This document shows, in pieces, positions 7,369 to 13,807 of a stretch of 14,814 nt of DNA. The DNA lies in NCBI GenBank assembly GCA_012515925.1, contig JAAYXM010000182.1, positions 1 to 14,814 of the forward strand, written 5' to 3'. The DNA is from Clostridiales bacterium (GTDB lineage: Bacteria; Bacillota; Clostridia; Oscillospirales; JAAYXM01). A program made the translations under genes and the position numbers. A model generated the notes under the pieces. That model was not told where the DNA came from. It saw nothing but the letters and a program-made list of their open reading frames with translations, and ran no database searches. The first letter of the stretch is position 1. Every line of letters begins with the position of its first letter.

Positions 7369-8264
7369 ATTTTAAACCGATAGAAGTTGACGATAAAAAA
7401 GAAGCCATGCCCTATCTTTGCGCCGAGCCCTTCGGCTCCACCGAAAGCTCGTTCGCGGACATCTATATCTGGGGCGAGCAGTTTAACACGCGGATTTGCG
7501 TTAAAGACGGCATTTTATATATCCGCGCGGAACACGCGGGCAAGGTTTATTACCTGTTCCCGTTCGGGAGCGGGGATTTGCGCGCGGCGCTCGAAAACAT
7601 CAGGGAGGACGCGCGGCGGCTTGGGACGACTCCCGAGCTTCGCGGTATAACCGATAAAATGCGTGAGAAAATCGAGGCGGCGGCGCCCGGGCTTCTGACT
7701 TATGAGGAGACACGGGACACGTTCGATTATATTTACGACGCTAAAGAGCTTATCGAGCTTAAGGGCAGGAAGTTTCACCAGAAGAGAAACCACTTAAACA
7801 AGTTTCTCAAAACCTATGACGGGAGATTTAAATACGAGGAGATAACCCGGGAGAATTTCGACGAGGTATACGATTTTCAAAACCGCTGGCTCCTGGACAA
7901 TATCACGCCCGGCAACAAGGAATCGCTTAAAGCCGAGATGCGCGCGATTCGCCGCGCGCTGAAAGACTATTTCGCCCTCGGATTTACGGGCGGGATAATC
8001 CGTATAGACGGGCACATCGCGGCGTATTCGATGGGCACGCGGCTTTGCACGGACAGCTTTTTGATTTCCGTCGAAAAAGGTGATTACGCGTACGACGGGA
8101 TTTACCAGGCGATAAATCAGATGTTCGCCGAAAAAAACTGCTTTGACGTAAAATACATCAATCGCGAGGACGATACGGGCTCGCCGGGTCTGCGACGCGC
8201 GAAGCTGTCGTACAAGCCGGTTATACTGCTTACAAAATACAGGGCGGTCTGGAAAAATGATTAG
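7362..8264 (+). CDS. DUF2156 domain protein (phosphatidylglycerol lysyltransferase C-terminal-like)
   Basis: This 300-aa soluble protein matches the DUF2156 family, a double GNAT-like fold related to the catalytic domain of MprF and FemX-type aminoacyl transferases. The most telling stretch is DYIYDAKELIELKGRKFHQ with KRNHLNKF immediately after (122-148), followed by YINREDDTGSPGLRRAK (265-281) near the C-terminus. No membrane segments are present, so it is not a full MprF. The family is annotated as possibly using aminoacyl-tRNA, but for stand-alone members the substrate is unproven. The ATG lies within the tmk end (7-nt overlap) and GGGGAGAT precedes it. The following acetyltransferase gene overlaps it by 8 nt, which implies translational coupling. 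Confidence 0.85.
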   Translation: MLNFKPIEVDDKKEAMPYLCAEPFGSTESSFADIYIWGEQFNTRICVKDGILYIRAEHAGKVYYLFPFGSGDLRAALENIREDARRLGTTPELRGITDKMREKIEAAAPGLLTYEETRDTFDYIYDAKELIELKGRKFHQKRNHLNKFLKTYDGRFKYEEITRENFDEVYDFQNRWLLDNITPGNKESLKAEMRAIRRALKDYFALGFTGGIIRIDGHIAAYSMGTRLCTDSFLISVEKGDYAYDGIYQAINQMFAEKNCFDVKYINREDDTGSPGLRRAKLSYKPVILLTKYRAVWKND

Positions 8265-9102
8265 AAACGCTATGCCCGCAGACGCGCCAAACCTTTGCGC
8301 GCTCTGGGAGAAATGCTTTCCCGGGGAGCCCGGGTTTACCGAGCTTTTCTTCGGGATGATGTATAAGCCCGAATACTGCCGGGTTTTTGACATGGACGGG
8401 CAGCCCATAGCGATGCTGCACGCGTTCCCCTATGATTTGCGGACGCCTGACGGGAAGCTTTCTACTTATTATATATATGGGGTGGGCTGCGACCCGGATT
8501 ACCGCGGGCGCGGCTATGCCGGCGCGCTTGTGAAAAACGCGATTGAGCGCGCTCGGGAAGTAAGTATTGATTTATGTATGCTTATCCCGCAAAACGACGG
8601 GCTTTTCGACTATTATAAGAAGTTCGGTTTTTCCCCGGCCTTTTATATTGACACTATCGAAACCGCGCCGGACGACAATACAAATTTTTCTTTTTCGTTT
8701 CGTCCCGCGGCGCCGGACATATTATACGAAATAAATTCTGTATACGAAAGCGCGCTTTCAGGATATATCCACGCGGCGCGCGATAAAAAGCACTGGGAAA
8801 TGCTTTTACAGGGCGCGAGGCTATCGGGCGGCGATATCTGCGTCGCGGACGCCGGAGGGATATCCGCGTACGCGGTGTATCATATAGAGGATAAAACGCT
8901 TGTCATAGACGAGATGTTCCGTAAAGACGGCTTAGTATGCCGCGGCTTTCCGGATTATCTCGCGGCGCGAAAATGCTGCGAAACCATACGGCTAACCCGC
9001 CCGGGCACGGGAAAGAGGCTGGGCGCCGTGTATTATATAAGCGACAGGGCGCGCGCCGCGTTTGACAATACGCCGGGATATCTGAATCTGATGCACAACT
9101 GA
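8257..9102 (+). CDS. GNAT family N-acetyltransferase with C-terminal extension
   Basis: The 281-aa protein has an N-terminal GNAT domain (about 1-130). The acetyl-CoA-binding motif A is VGCDPDYRGRGYAGALV (76-92), with the R-G-R-G-Y pyrophosphate loop, and motif B is FDYYKKFGF (117-125). Residues 135-281 form a second domain without recognisable motifs, similar in layout to Eis-like two-domain acetyltransferases. It presumably transfers an acyl group from acyl-CoA to an amine of unknown identity. The start codon lies inside the end of the DUF2156 gene, overlapping by 8 nt, so the two are probably coupled. The overlap makes a functional pair plausible but does not show the substrate. Confidence 0.88.
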   Translation: MIRNAMPADAPNLCALWEKCFPGEPGFTELFFGMMYKPEYCRVFDMDGQPIAMLHAFPYDLRTPDGKLSTYYIYGVGCDPDYRGRGYAGALVKNAIERAREVSIDLCMLIPQNDGLFDYYKKFGFSPAFYIDTIETAPDDNTNFSFSFRPAAPDILYEINSVYESALSGYIHAARDKKHWEMLLQGARLSGGDICVADAGGISAYAVYHIEDKTLVIDEMFRKDGLVCRGFPDYLAARKCCETIRLTRPGTGKRLGAVYYISDRARAAFDNTPGYLNLMHN

Positions 9103-9118
9103 AAGTGAGGTATTGGAT

Positions 9119-9664
9119 ATGGTCTATGTTCTGATGGCACAGGGCTTTGAGGAAACCGAGGCAATCGTTCCGATTGACATATTGCGGCGGGGCGGCGTGC
9201 CCGTTACGCTTGTCGGCGTTACGGGCGGGATTGTCGGCAGTACCCGCGGCGTTTATATAAAAACGGATATTTCGATAGACGAGGTTACGCCGTTTAAAAT
9301 GCAGATGCTTGTGCTGCCGGGAGGTCAGCCCGGGGTTGATAACCTCTGGAATAACGCGAGCGTTCGCGACCTTGTCGAATACGCGGTCAAAGAGGGGAAA
9401 AAGCTTGCCGCGATTTGCGCCGCGCCGATAATACCCGGCAGACTCGGATTGCTTGACGGCAAAAAAGCCGTCTGTTATCCGTCCTGTCGGGACGAGCTTG
9501 CCGGTGCCGAGGTTTTGCCGAATACGGGCGTTGTCACGGACGGCAATATCACAACAGCACGCGCCGCGGCGGACGCGTTCGAGTTCGGCTTCAGGCTGCT
9601 TAAGGAAATCGCGGGTGAGCAGGCGGTAAACAAGGTCAAGGCGGCTATCTGCTATGACAGGTAA
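9119..9664 (+). CDS. DJ-1/PfpI family protein (YajL/DJ-1-like)
   Basis: This 181-aa protein has the DJ-1 fold signatures: MAQGFEETEA (6-15, with a conserved Glu14 near the active site), LVLPGGQPG (64-72) and the nucleophilic elbow AAICAAP (97-103, Cys100). The length matches bacterial YajL/ThiJ proteins of about 180-190 residues. Proposed roles in the family are protection against oxidative or dicarbonyl stress, including glyoxalase III or deglycase activity; the latter is disputed. ATG at 9119 is preferred over an in-frame TTG at 9113 because AAGTGAGG (9103-9110) is 8 nt from the ATG but only 2 nt from the TTG. It lies 16 bp after the GNAT gene, and its last 11 nt overlap the next gene. Confidence 0.9.
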   Translation: MVYVLMAQGFEETEAIVPIDILRRGGVPVTLVGVTGGIVGSTRGVYIKTDISIDEVTPFKMQMLVLPGGQPGVDNLWNNASVRDLVEYAVKEGKKLAAICAAPIIPGRLGLLDGKKAVCYPSCRDELAGAEVLPNTGVVTDGNITTARAAADAFEFGFRLLKEIAGEQAVNKVKAAICYDR

Positions 9665-10229
9665 AGAGCTTGAAAGCCTTGACAAAAAGGAGCTTCGAGT
9701 ATTAATCCGCGAACAGACGCTGCCGGAATCCGATAAGGCCGCCGCGGACAGGCGCGTTACCGAAAACCTGATTAATACGCCGGAGTTTTCGGCCGCCGGG
9801 AGTATCTTCGCGTTTGTCGGCGTGGGACATGAGATAGACACATCAGATATAATAAAATCCGCGCTCTGTGCGGGAAAGCGGGTTTACGTGCCGTTCTGTC
9901 TCGGCAAAGGAATTATGAAAGCCGTCCGGCTTAAAGCTTATGACGGGCTTAAGCCCGGAATGTACGGCGTGCCCACGGTGCCGGACGGGGATGAGATTTC
10001 GCCGGATGAGCTTGAGCTTATAATCGTGCCCGCGCTGTGCTATGACAGGCGGGGCTACAGGCTGGGGCGCGGCGGCGGGTACTATGACAGGTACTTAAAA
10101 CGGATTTCACCGGGCACGGTTACAATCGGGCTTTGCCGCGCGGGCACGCTTTTGGACAGAATAAACGTCATGCCGCATGACGTGCGCGTGCGCGTTATTG
10201 TGACGGATACGGAAGTCATCAGGACATAA
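9654..10229 (+). CDS. 5-formyltetrahydrofolate cyclo-ligase (MTHFS)
   Basis: The enzyme converts 5-formyl-THF to 5,10-methenyl-THF with ATP, returning stored folate to the one-carbon pool. The 191-aa protein has an N-terminal basic helix (KKELRVLIREQ), FAFVGVGHEIDT (52-63, Glu60 in the folate site) and the diagnostic ATP-binding stretch LGRGGGYYDRYL (137-148), preceded by IIVPALCYDRRGY (123-135). It starts inside the DJ-1 gene (11-nt overlap) and is the last gene of the operon. A strong hairpin begins 6 nt after its stop. Together with ThyX and Tmk in the same operon it forms a folate/thymidylate set. Confidence 0.94.
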   Translation: MTGKELESLDKKELRVLIREQTLPESDKAAADRRVTENLINTPEFSAAGSIFAFVGVGHEIDTSDIIKSALCAGKRVYVPFCLGKGIMKAVRLKAYDGLKPGMYGVPTVPDGDEISPDELELIIVPALCYDRRGYRLGRGGGYYDRYLKRISPGTVTIGLCRAGTLLDRINVMPHDVRVRVIVTDTEVIRT

Positions 10230-10234
10230 ATAAT

Positions 10235-10258
10235 GTGCGCGCCGTAATCAGCGCGCAC
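10235..10258. terminator. Likely bidirectional terminator, perfect 8-bp GC stem
   Basis: GTGCGCGC (10235-10242) pairs perfectly with GCGCGCAC (10251-10258) across an 8-nt loop. It lies 6 nt past the cyclo-ligase stop. On the plus strand the following sequence has only a moderate T content (GGTTGCGGTTTAG). On the minus strand the tail is ATTATTTAT, which fits termination of the convergent tiny gene at 10306-10392. The lack of a long T-run keeps confidence moderate. Confidence 0.55.
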
Positions 10259-10305
10259 GGTTGCGGTTTAGTTTCGCAGGTCTTGATATCTCTAATGTAC
10301 CCTGC

Positions 10306-10392
10306 TTAATTAAAGCAGCAGCAGCAAATAAGGATAATTATTACAATGAGACAACAACACCAGAAGCCATCATCCGAAAAGCTCTTAAACAT
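10306..10392 (-). CDS. Tiny cysteine-cluster hydrophobic protein (28 aa)
   Basis: On the minus strand an ATG at 10392 opens a 28-codon frame ending in TAA. The protein begins MFKSFSDDGFWCCCLIVIIIL and ends ICCCCFN. It has a short polar N-terminus, then CCC, a hydrophobic run of eight residues and CCCC, so seven of 28 residues are cysteine. An excellent ribosome binding site, GAGGTGA (10406-10400), is 7 nt from the ATG. It resembles the many very short, glycine/cysteine/isoleucine-rich membrane or spore-associated proteins of Clostridia (loosely like YjcZ), but I cannot name a family. It is convergent with the cyclo-ligase gene and divergent from mltG. I see no clear promoter. The reality of the gene rests on the ribosome binding site and composition. 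Confidence 0.6.
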   Translation of the reverse strand: MFKSFSDDGFWCCCLIVIIILICCCCFN

Positions 10393-10412
10393 TAATTTAT
10401 CACCTCACTTGA

Positions 10413-10441
10413 TTGGCTCTGCTACATAATATGCGTATATT
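10413..10441 (+). promoter_or_regulatory. Possible promoter of mltG
   Basis: TTGGCT (10413-10418), a 17-nt spacer and TATATT (10436-10441) give a sigma-A-like promoter. The expected start near 10448 is about 30 nt before the mltG ATG. The GC-rich stem at 10235-10258 ends the upstream operon, so a promoter here is needed on context grounds. Confidence 0.45.
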
Positions 10442-10478
10442 TCATTAATTGCTACATTCATCGAAAGAGGGAAAAACA

Positions 10479-11543
10479 ATGACTAATTCAGGCAGTGGGG
10501 ATAGACGGCGGAAAAAGAACAGAACGCAGGTACTGATGTATACGGCGTTTGTGCTGGGTGCGGCGATGCTTCTTTCGGCATTTGTAATCGTCGCCGCGAA
10601 CGAGATGTTCGCATTGATGAAGCCCGATTATTCCGCGGTTATCGAGATACCCGAAAACGCTTCGGTGGGACAGGTCGCCGGAATTCTGAAGGATGCCGGC
10701 ATTATCAAGCACCCTAATCTGTTCGCGCTGTTCGTCCGGTTTTCGACCGACAACGTCAGATTCGTCGCGGGAAAGCACGAGCCCAGCGCGGCGCTGGATT
10801 ATCGCGCGCTTGTCAGAATGCTGACACGTAAGTCGAGCTACCGGGAAACCGTTACCGTGACAATACCCGAGGGCTATGAGATTAAGCAGATTATCGAGCT
10901 TTTAGCCGCGAAGGGCGTCTGCTCCCGCGAGGAGCTAAGCGAGGTATTGGCAAACCATGAGTTTGAATCCGGGTTTGTTAAGGATCTGAAAAAAGGCGAG
11001 GTCACGCGGCTCCAGGGCTTTTTGTTCCCCGACACCTATGAGTTTTATTTAAACGATGACCCGGCGAGGGTGGTAAATAAGTTTCTTTCGAATTTTGAAA
11101 AGAAATTTACCGAAAATATGAAACAGCGCGCCGGGCAGCTCGGGTTTTCGGTCCATGAAATCGTAACGCTCGCGTCTATTATCGAAAAAGAGGCGTCAAA
11201 GCAGGACCGCGCGCTTATTTCGTCGGTATTCCACAACAGGCTTAAGAACAAAACATATCCGTACCTCGAGTCCTGCGCCACTATACAGTACGCGTTAGGG
11301 GAGAGGAAGGAGCGGCTGACGATAGAGGACACAAGGGTTGACAGCCCGTATAATACTTACAGGAACAAGGGGCTCCCGCCCGGGCCGATTGCAAACCCGG
11401 GGCTGGACTCGCTGGAGGCCGCGCTGTACCCGGAGGATACGGATTATCTGTTCTTCGCGCTTCAGGAGGACGGTACGCATAAATTTTCGAAAACATACGA
11501 GGAGCATATAAAGAAACCGAACCTCAACCCAACGCGTGAGTAG
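10479..11543 (+). CDS. mltG: Endolytic murein transglycosylase MltG
   Basis: MltG is an inner-membrane lytic transglycosylase that cuts nascent glycan strands outside the cytoplasmic membrane and so sets strand length. The 354-aa protein has a basic cytoplasmic N-terminus (GDRRRKKNRT), one membrane helix (about 17-40) and an extracellular YceG domain. The catalytic glutamate is Glu236 in LASIIEKEAS, matching Glu218 of E. coli MltG. Other conserved motifs are LQGFLFPDTYEF (178-189), VFHNRL (250-255) and YNTYRNKGLPPGPIANPG (291-308). The ATG at 10479 with AGAGGG 7 nt upstream is preferred over an in-frame TTG at 10449. A U32 peptidase follows after 45 bp, as in the Bacillus yrrL region. Length is close to that of other Gram-positive MltG proteins. 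Confidence 0.95.
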   Translation: MTNSGSGDRRRKKNRTQVLMYTAFVLGAAMLLSAFVIVAANEMFALMKPDYSAVIEIPENASVGQVAGILKDAGIIKHPNLFALFVRFSTDNVRFVAGKHEPSAALDYRALVRMLTRKSSYRETVTVTIPEGYEIKQIIELLAAKGVCSREELSEVLANHEFESGFVKDLKKGEVTRLQGFLFPDTYEFYLNDDPARVVNKFLSNFEKKFTENMKQRAGQLGFSVHEIVTLASIIEKEASKQDRALISSVFHNRLKNKTYPYLESCATIQYALGERKERLTIEDTRVDSPYNTYRNKGLPPGPIANPGLDSLEAALYPEDTDYLFFALQEDGTHKFSKTYEEHIKKPNLNPTRE

Positions 11544-11552
11544 TCTGAAAGC

Positions 11553-11568
11553 GGACGGCCCGCCGTCC
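11553..11568 (+). other. Short GC hairpin between mltG and the U32 gene
   Basis: GGACGG (11553-11558) and CCGTCC (11563-11568) pair around CCCG. No T-run follows, so it is unlikely to be a terminator. It sits just upstream of the GGAG ribosome binding site of the next gene and could affect mRNA stability or translation. Confidence 0.35.
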
Positions 11569-11588
11569 CTGCCGTGGAGTGTGAGAGG

Positions 11589-12809
11589 ATGAAAAAGCCG
11601 GAGCTTTTATCCCCCGCGGGTGATATGGAAAAGCTTGAATTCGCGCTGCGCTACGGCGCGGACGCTGTGTATCTCGCCGGCACGAGGTTCGGCATGCGCG
11701 CCGCGTCAAATAACTTTGCCGACGGGGAGCTGCCGCGCGCGATAAGTCTTGCGCACGAACGCGGCAAACGCGTTTACGTTACATGCAATATACTGCCGGG
11801 AAACGCCGATATTGAACAAATACCGGATTTTCTTGAGTTTATCGGCAACGCGGGCGCGGACGCCGTAATCGTCGCGGACCTCGGGGTACTGGGACTTGCG
11901 CAAAAACACGCGCCGAAGCTTAAATATCACCTGAGCACGCAGGTCAGCGTTTCAAACCACATCGCGGCGCAAAGCTGGTTTGACATGGGTATTGACAGGA
12001 TTGTGCTCGCGCGGGAGTTAAGTCTCGATGATATTGCCGAAATACGCGCGAAGACGAATCCGCGGCTTGAGCTCGAAGCGTTTGTCCACGGCGCGATGTG
12101 CATGTCCTATTCGGGAAGGTGCCTACTCTCGTCGTTTATGACGGGGCGCGGCGCGAACATGGGAAGCTGTGCCCAGCCGTGCCGCTGGAAATACACGGTT
12201 GTGGAGGAGAAAAGGCCGGGGCAGCATTTCGAGATAAGAGAAGACGAAACAGGCTCATATATCCTGAACGCGAAGGATTTATGCATGGTAAGCCATATAC
12301 CCGCGCTTGTACGGGCGGGGCTTGACAGCTTTAAAATCGAGGGGCGCGTGAAAAGCGCCTATTACTGCGCGGTCGTCACCAACGCGTACAGGGCGGCGAT
12401 AGATTCGTATTTTAAAGCGCCGGATGAGTTTAATCCGGACGGGTTCTGGGCGGACGAGGTATTAAAGGTAAGTCACCGCGAGTACTGCACGGGCTTTTTT
12501 TTCGGGGATATCGCGGGGCAGCATACGGCCGATTCCGATTATATCAGAGCCTGGGATATTGTCGCGGTTGTCAGGGAATGCGATGATAACGGAAACGCCG
12601 CTGCACAGCTGAAAAACCGGATTTTTTCGGGCGATGTGCTCGAGCTTTTGCAGCCCGGCAAAATCCCCGTTTGTTTTACCGCGGACGGGTTTTTCGCCAC
12701 TGACGGCGCACGGCTTGACATGATTAATAAGCCAATGGAGATTTTTAATATAAAACTGCCATGCCGCGCGGCTCCCGGCTCGATACTAAGGCGTAGGGCG
12801 GCCGAATAA
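11589..12809 (+). CDS. Peptidase U32 family protein, TrhP-like tRNA hydroxylation factor
   Basis: Members such as TrhP (E. coli YegQ, Bacillus YrrO) use prephenate to make 5-hydroxyuridine at tRNA position 34; others (RlhA, UbiU/V) hydroxylate rRNA or ubiquinone. The 406-aa protein has the U32 signature EAFVHGAMCMSYSGRCLLS (163-181). Cys171, Cys178, Cys194 and Cys232 match the spacing of the four iron-sulfur ligands known in UbiU. The N-terminal half starts with LLSPAGDMEKLEFALRYGAD, typical of the barrel. ATG at 11589 is chosen because GGAG (11576-11579) is 9 nt upstream; an in-frame GTG at 11574 has no ribosome binding site. Gene order after mltG supports the TrhP role over protease or RlhA. 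The exact substrate is inferred. Confidence 0.9.
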   Translation: MKKPELLSPAGDMEKLEFALRYGADAVYLAGTRFGMRAASNNFADGELPRAISLAHERGKRVYVTCNILPGNADIEQIPDFLEFIGNAGADAVIVADLGVLGLAQKHAPKLKYHLSTQVSVSNHIAAQSWFDMGIDRIVLARELSLDDIAEIRAKTNPRLELEAFVHGAMCMSYSGRCLLSSFMTGRGANMGSCAQPCRWKYTVVEEKRPGQHFEIREDETGSYILNAKDLCMVSHIPALVRAGLDSFKIEGRVKSAYYCAVVTNAYRAAIDSYFKAPDEFNPDGFWADEVLKVSHREYCTGFFFGDIAGQHTADSDYIRAWDIVAVVRECDDNGNAAAQLKNRIFSGDVLELLQPGKIPVCFTADGFFATDGARLDMINKPMEIFNIKLPCRAAPGSILRRRAAE

Positions 12810-12833
12810 CGCGCGGAAACAAGGAGAGATTTC

Positions 12834-13691
12834 ATGTATTCGGTTTGTGCTGAGAATAAGGATTTCAACACAATCGCGCTTGAGGACAGAATAAGCGGCT
12901 CGACAGCCCGAATCGCGGCGGAGCGCGGCGGGATTCTGACAAGCTTCTGCCCGGGCTGGCCTGAAATAATGTATCTTGACACTGACACGTTTTACGATAC
13001 GACCGCAAACGTAAGGGGCGGGTGCCCCGTACTGTTCCCGATATGCGGCAGGCTTAAGGATAAAACATATTATATCGGCGATACCGCGTATACGATGGAA
13101 ATCCACGGGTTTGCGCGGAGCATGCCGTGGAAGGTACTGAGCGGCAACACCGCCGGAGCCGCGGAGGTTACGCTTTATCTTGAGAGCGATGAGCGGACAA
13201 GACGGCAATACCCGTTTGATTTCAGGCTTGAGTATACATATTCGCTTAAAGGCGACGTTCTCGCGATACGACAGAAAACCGTCAACACCACGGACGGCCG
13301 TGATATGCCGATGAGCTTCGGCCTGCATCCGTATTTCAGAATTGACAGGGAAAAAGCAAAGGTGTTTCTGCACGGGGCCACGGTCTTCGGAGAAAGAGAG
13401 GAGCGCGGCGGGGCGAGCGGGTTTGAAGGCTTTACCGAGTTTATCGTTGAAAAAACAGGCGATGAACCCCCTGTTTTGGATACGGGTTTGGGATATAAGG
13501 TTTCAATCAGCGCTTCCGATATATATAAATATTATGTCGTATGGTCGCCGGAGGACGCCGGGTTTGCCTGCGTCGAGCCATGGACCGCGCTTCCCGACGC
13601 GCAAAACACCAAGGAAGCCCTGATATATCTTAAACCCGGCGAATCACGCGCCGGGGAGACAAAAATACGCTTTACGCGTTTATTTCCCTAA
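12834..13691 (+). CDS. Aldose 1-epimerase family protein (galactose mutarotase-like)
   Basis: The family interconverts alpha and beta anomers of sugars or sugar phosphates. The 285-aa beta-sandwich protein has RGGCPVLFPICGRL (61-74), HGFAR (91-95), FGLHPYF (162-168) and CVEPWTA (246-252). By analogy His91 and His165 are substrate-binding or acid residues and Glu248 is the base. The length and RGGCPVLFP pattern fit the shorter YeaD/LacX-like branch rather than classic GalM (about 340 aa), so the substrate may be a hexose phosphate or unknown. AAGGAGAG precedes the ATG, and the gap to the U32 gene is 24 bp, so it is likely the last gene of the mltG operon. No terminator is visible after it. Confidence 0.87.
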   Translation: MYSVCAENKDFNTIALEDRISGSTARIAAERGGILTSFCPGWPEIMYLDTDTFYDTTANVRGGCPVLFPICGRLKDKTYYIGDTAYTMEIHGFARSMPWKVLSGNTAGAAEVTLYLESDERTRRQYPFDFRLEYTYSLKGDVLAIRQKTVNTTDGRDMPMSFGLHPYFRIDREKAKVFLHGATVFGEREERGGASGFEGFTEFIVEKTGDEPPVLDTGLGYKVSISASDIYKYYVVWSPEDAGFACVEPWTALPDAQNTKEALIYLKPGESRAGETKIRFTRLFP

Positions 13692-13724
13692 TGTTACAGT
13701 TATATTACACCTGGCGGAAATGTA

Positions 13725-13753
13725 TTGACCATCCAGTTTTATTGGTATATTAT
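13725..13753 (+). promoter_or_regulatory. Strong sigma-A promoter of the SLH-protein gene
   Basis: TTGACC (13725-13730), a 17-nt spacer and TATTAT (13748-13753) each match consensus at five of six bases. Transcription would start near 13760, leaving a leader of about 48 nt that contains a small GGCT-AAA-AGCC dyad (13767-13777) and a consensus AAGGAGG site (13792-13798). TTACA occurs three times nearby (13694, 13705 and 13755), with ATGTTACA duplicated at 13691-13698 and 13752-13759. The promoter and site together suggest high expression. Confidence 0.75.
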
Positions 13754-13807
13754 GTTACACGTAAAAGGCTAAAAGCCAAAATTATATTAACAAGGAGGAA
13801 ATACCCA

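Noticed and set aside
8903..9841. Minus-strand open frame of 312 codons antisense to the GNAT, DJ-1 and cyclo-ligase genes
   Set aside because: It spans three well-supported plus-strand genes and has no family motif. GC-rich codon use leaves antisense frames open by chance.
10315..10326. GCA triplet repeat as a microsatellite
   Set aside because: It encodes the four-cysteine cluster of the tiny minus-strand protein and is only four units long.
10352..10429. Plus-strand 27-codon frame starting at about 10350 opposite the tiny Cys-rich gene
   Set aside because: It has a weaker ribosome binding site and a polar, featureless product; the minus-strand frame has better signals.
12786..13373. Minus-strand open frame of 195 codons opposite the epimerase gene
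   Set aside because: It is antisense to a clear aldose-epimerase-like gene, has no recognisable motif and would break the operon direction.
13635..13655. Perfect 7-bp inverted repeat CCCGGCG/CGCCGGG as a terminator
   Set aside because: It lies inside the epimerase coding sequence, 36 bp before its stop, and no T-run follows.
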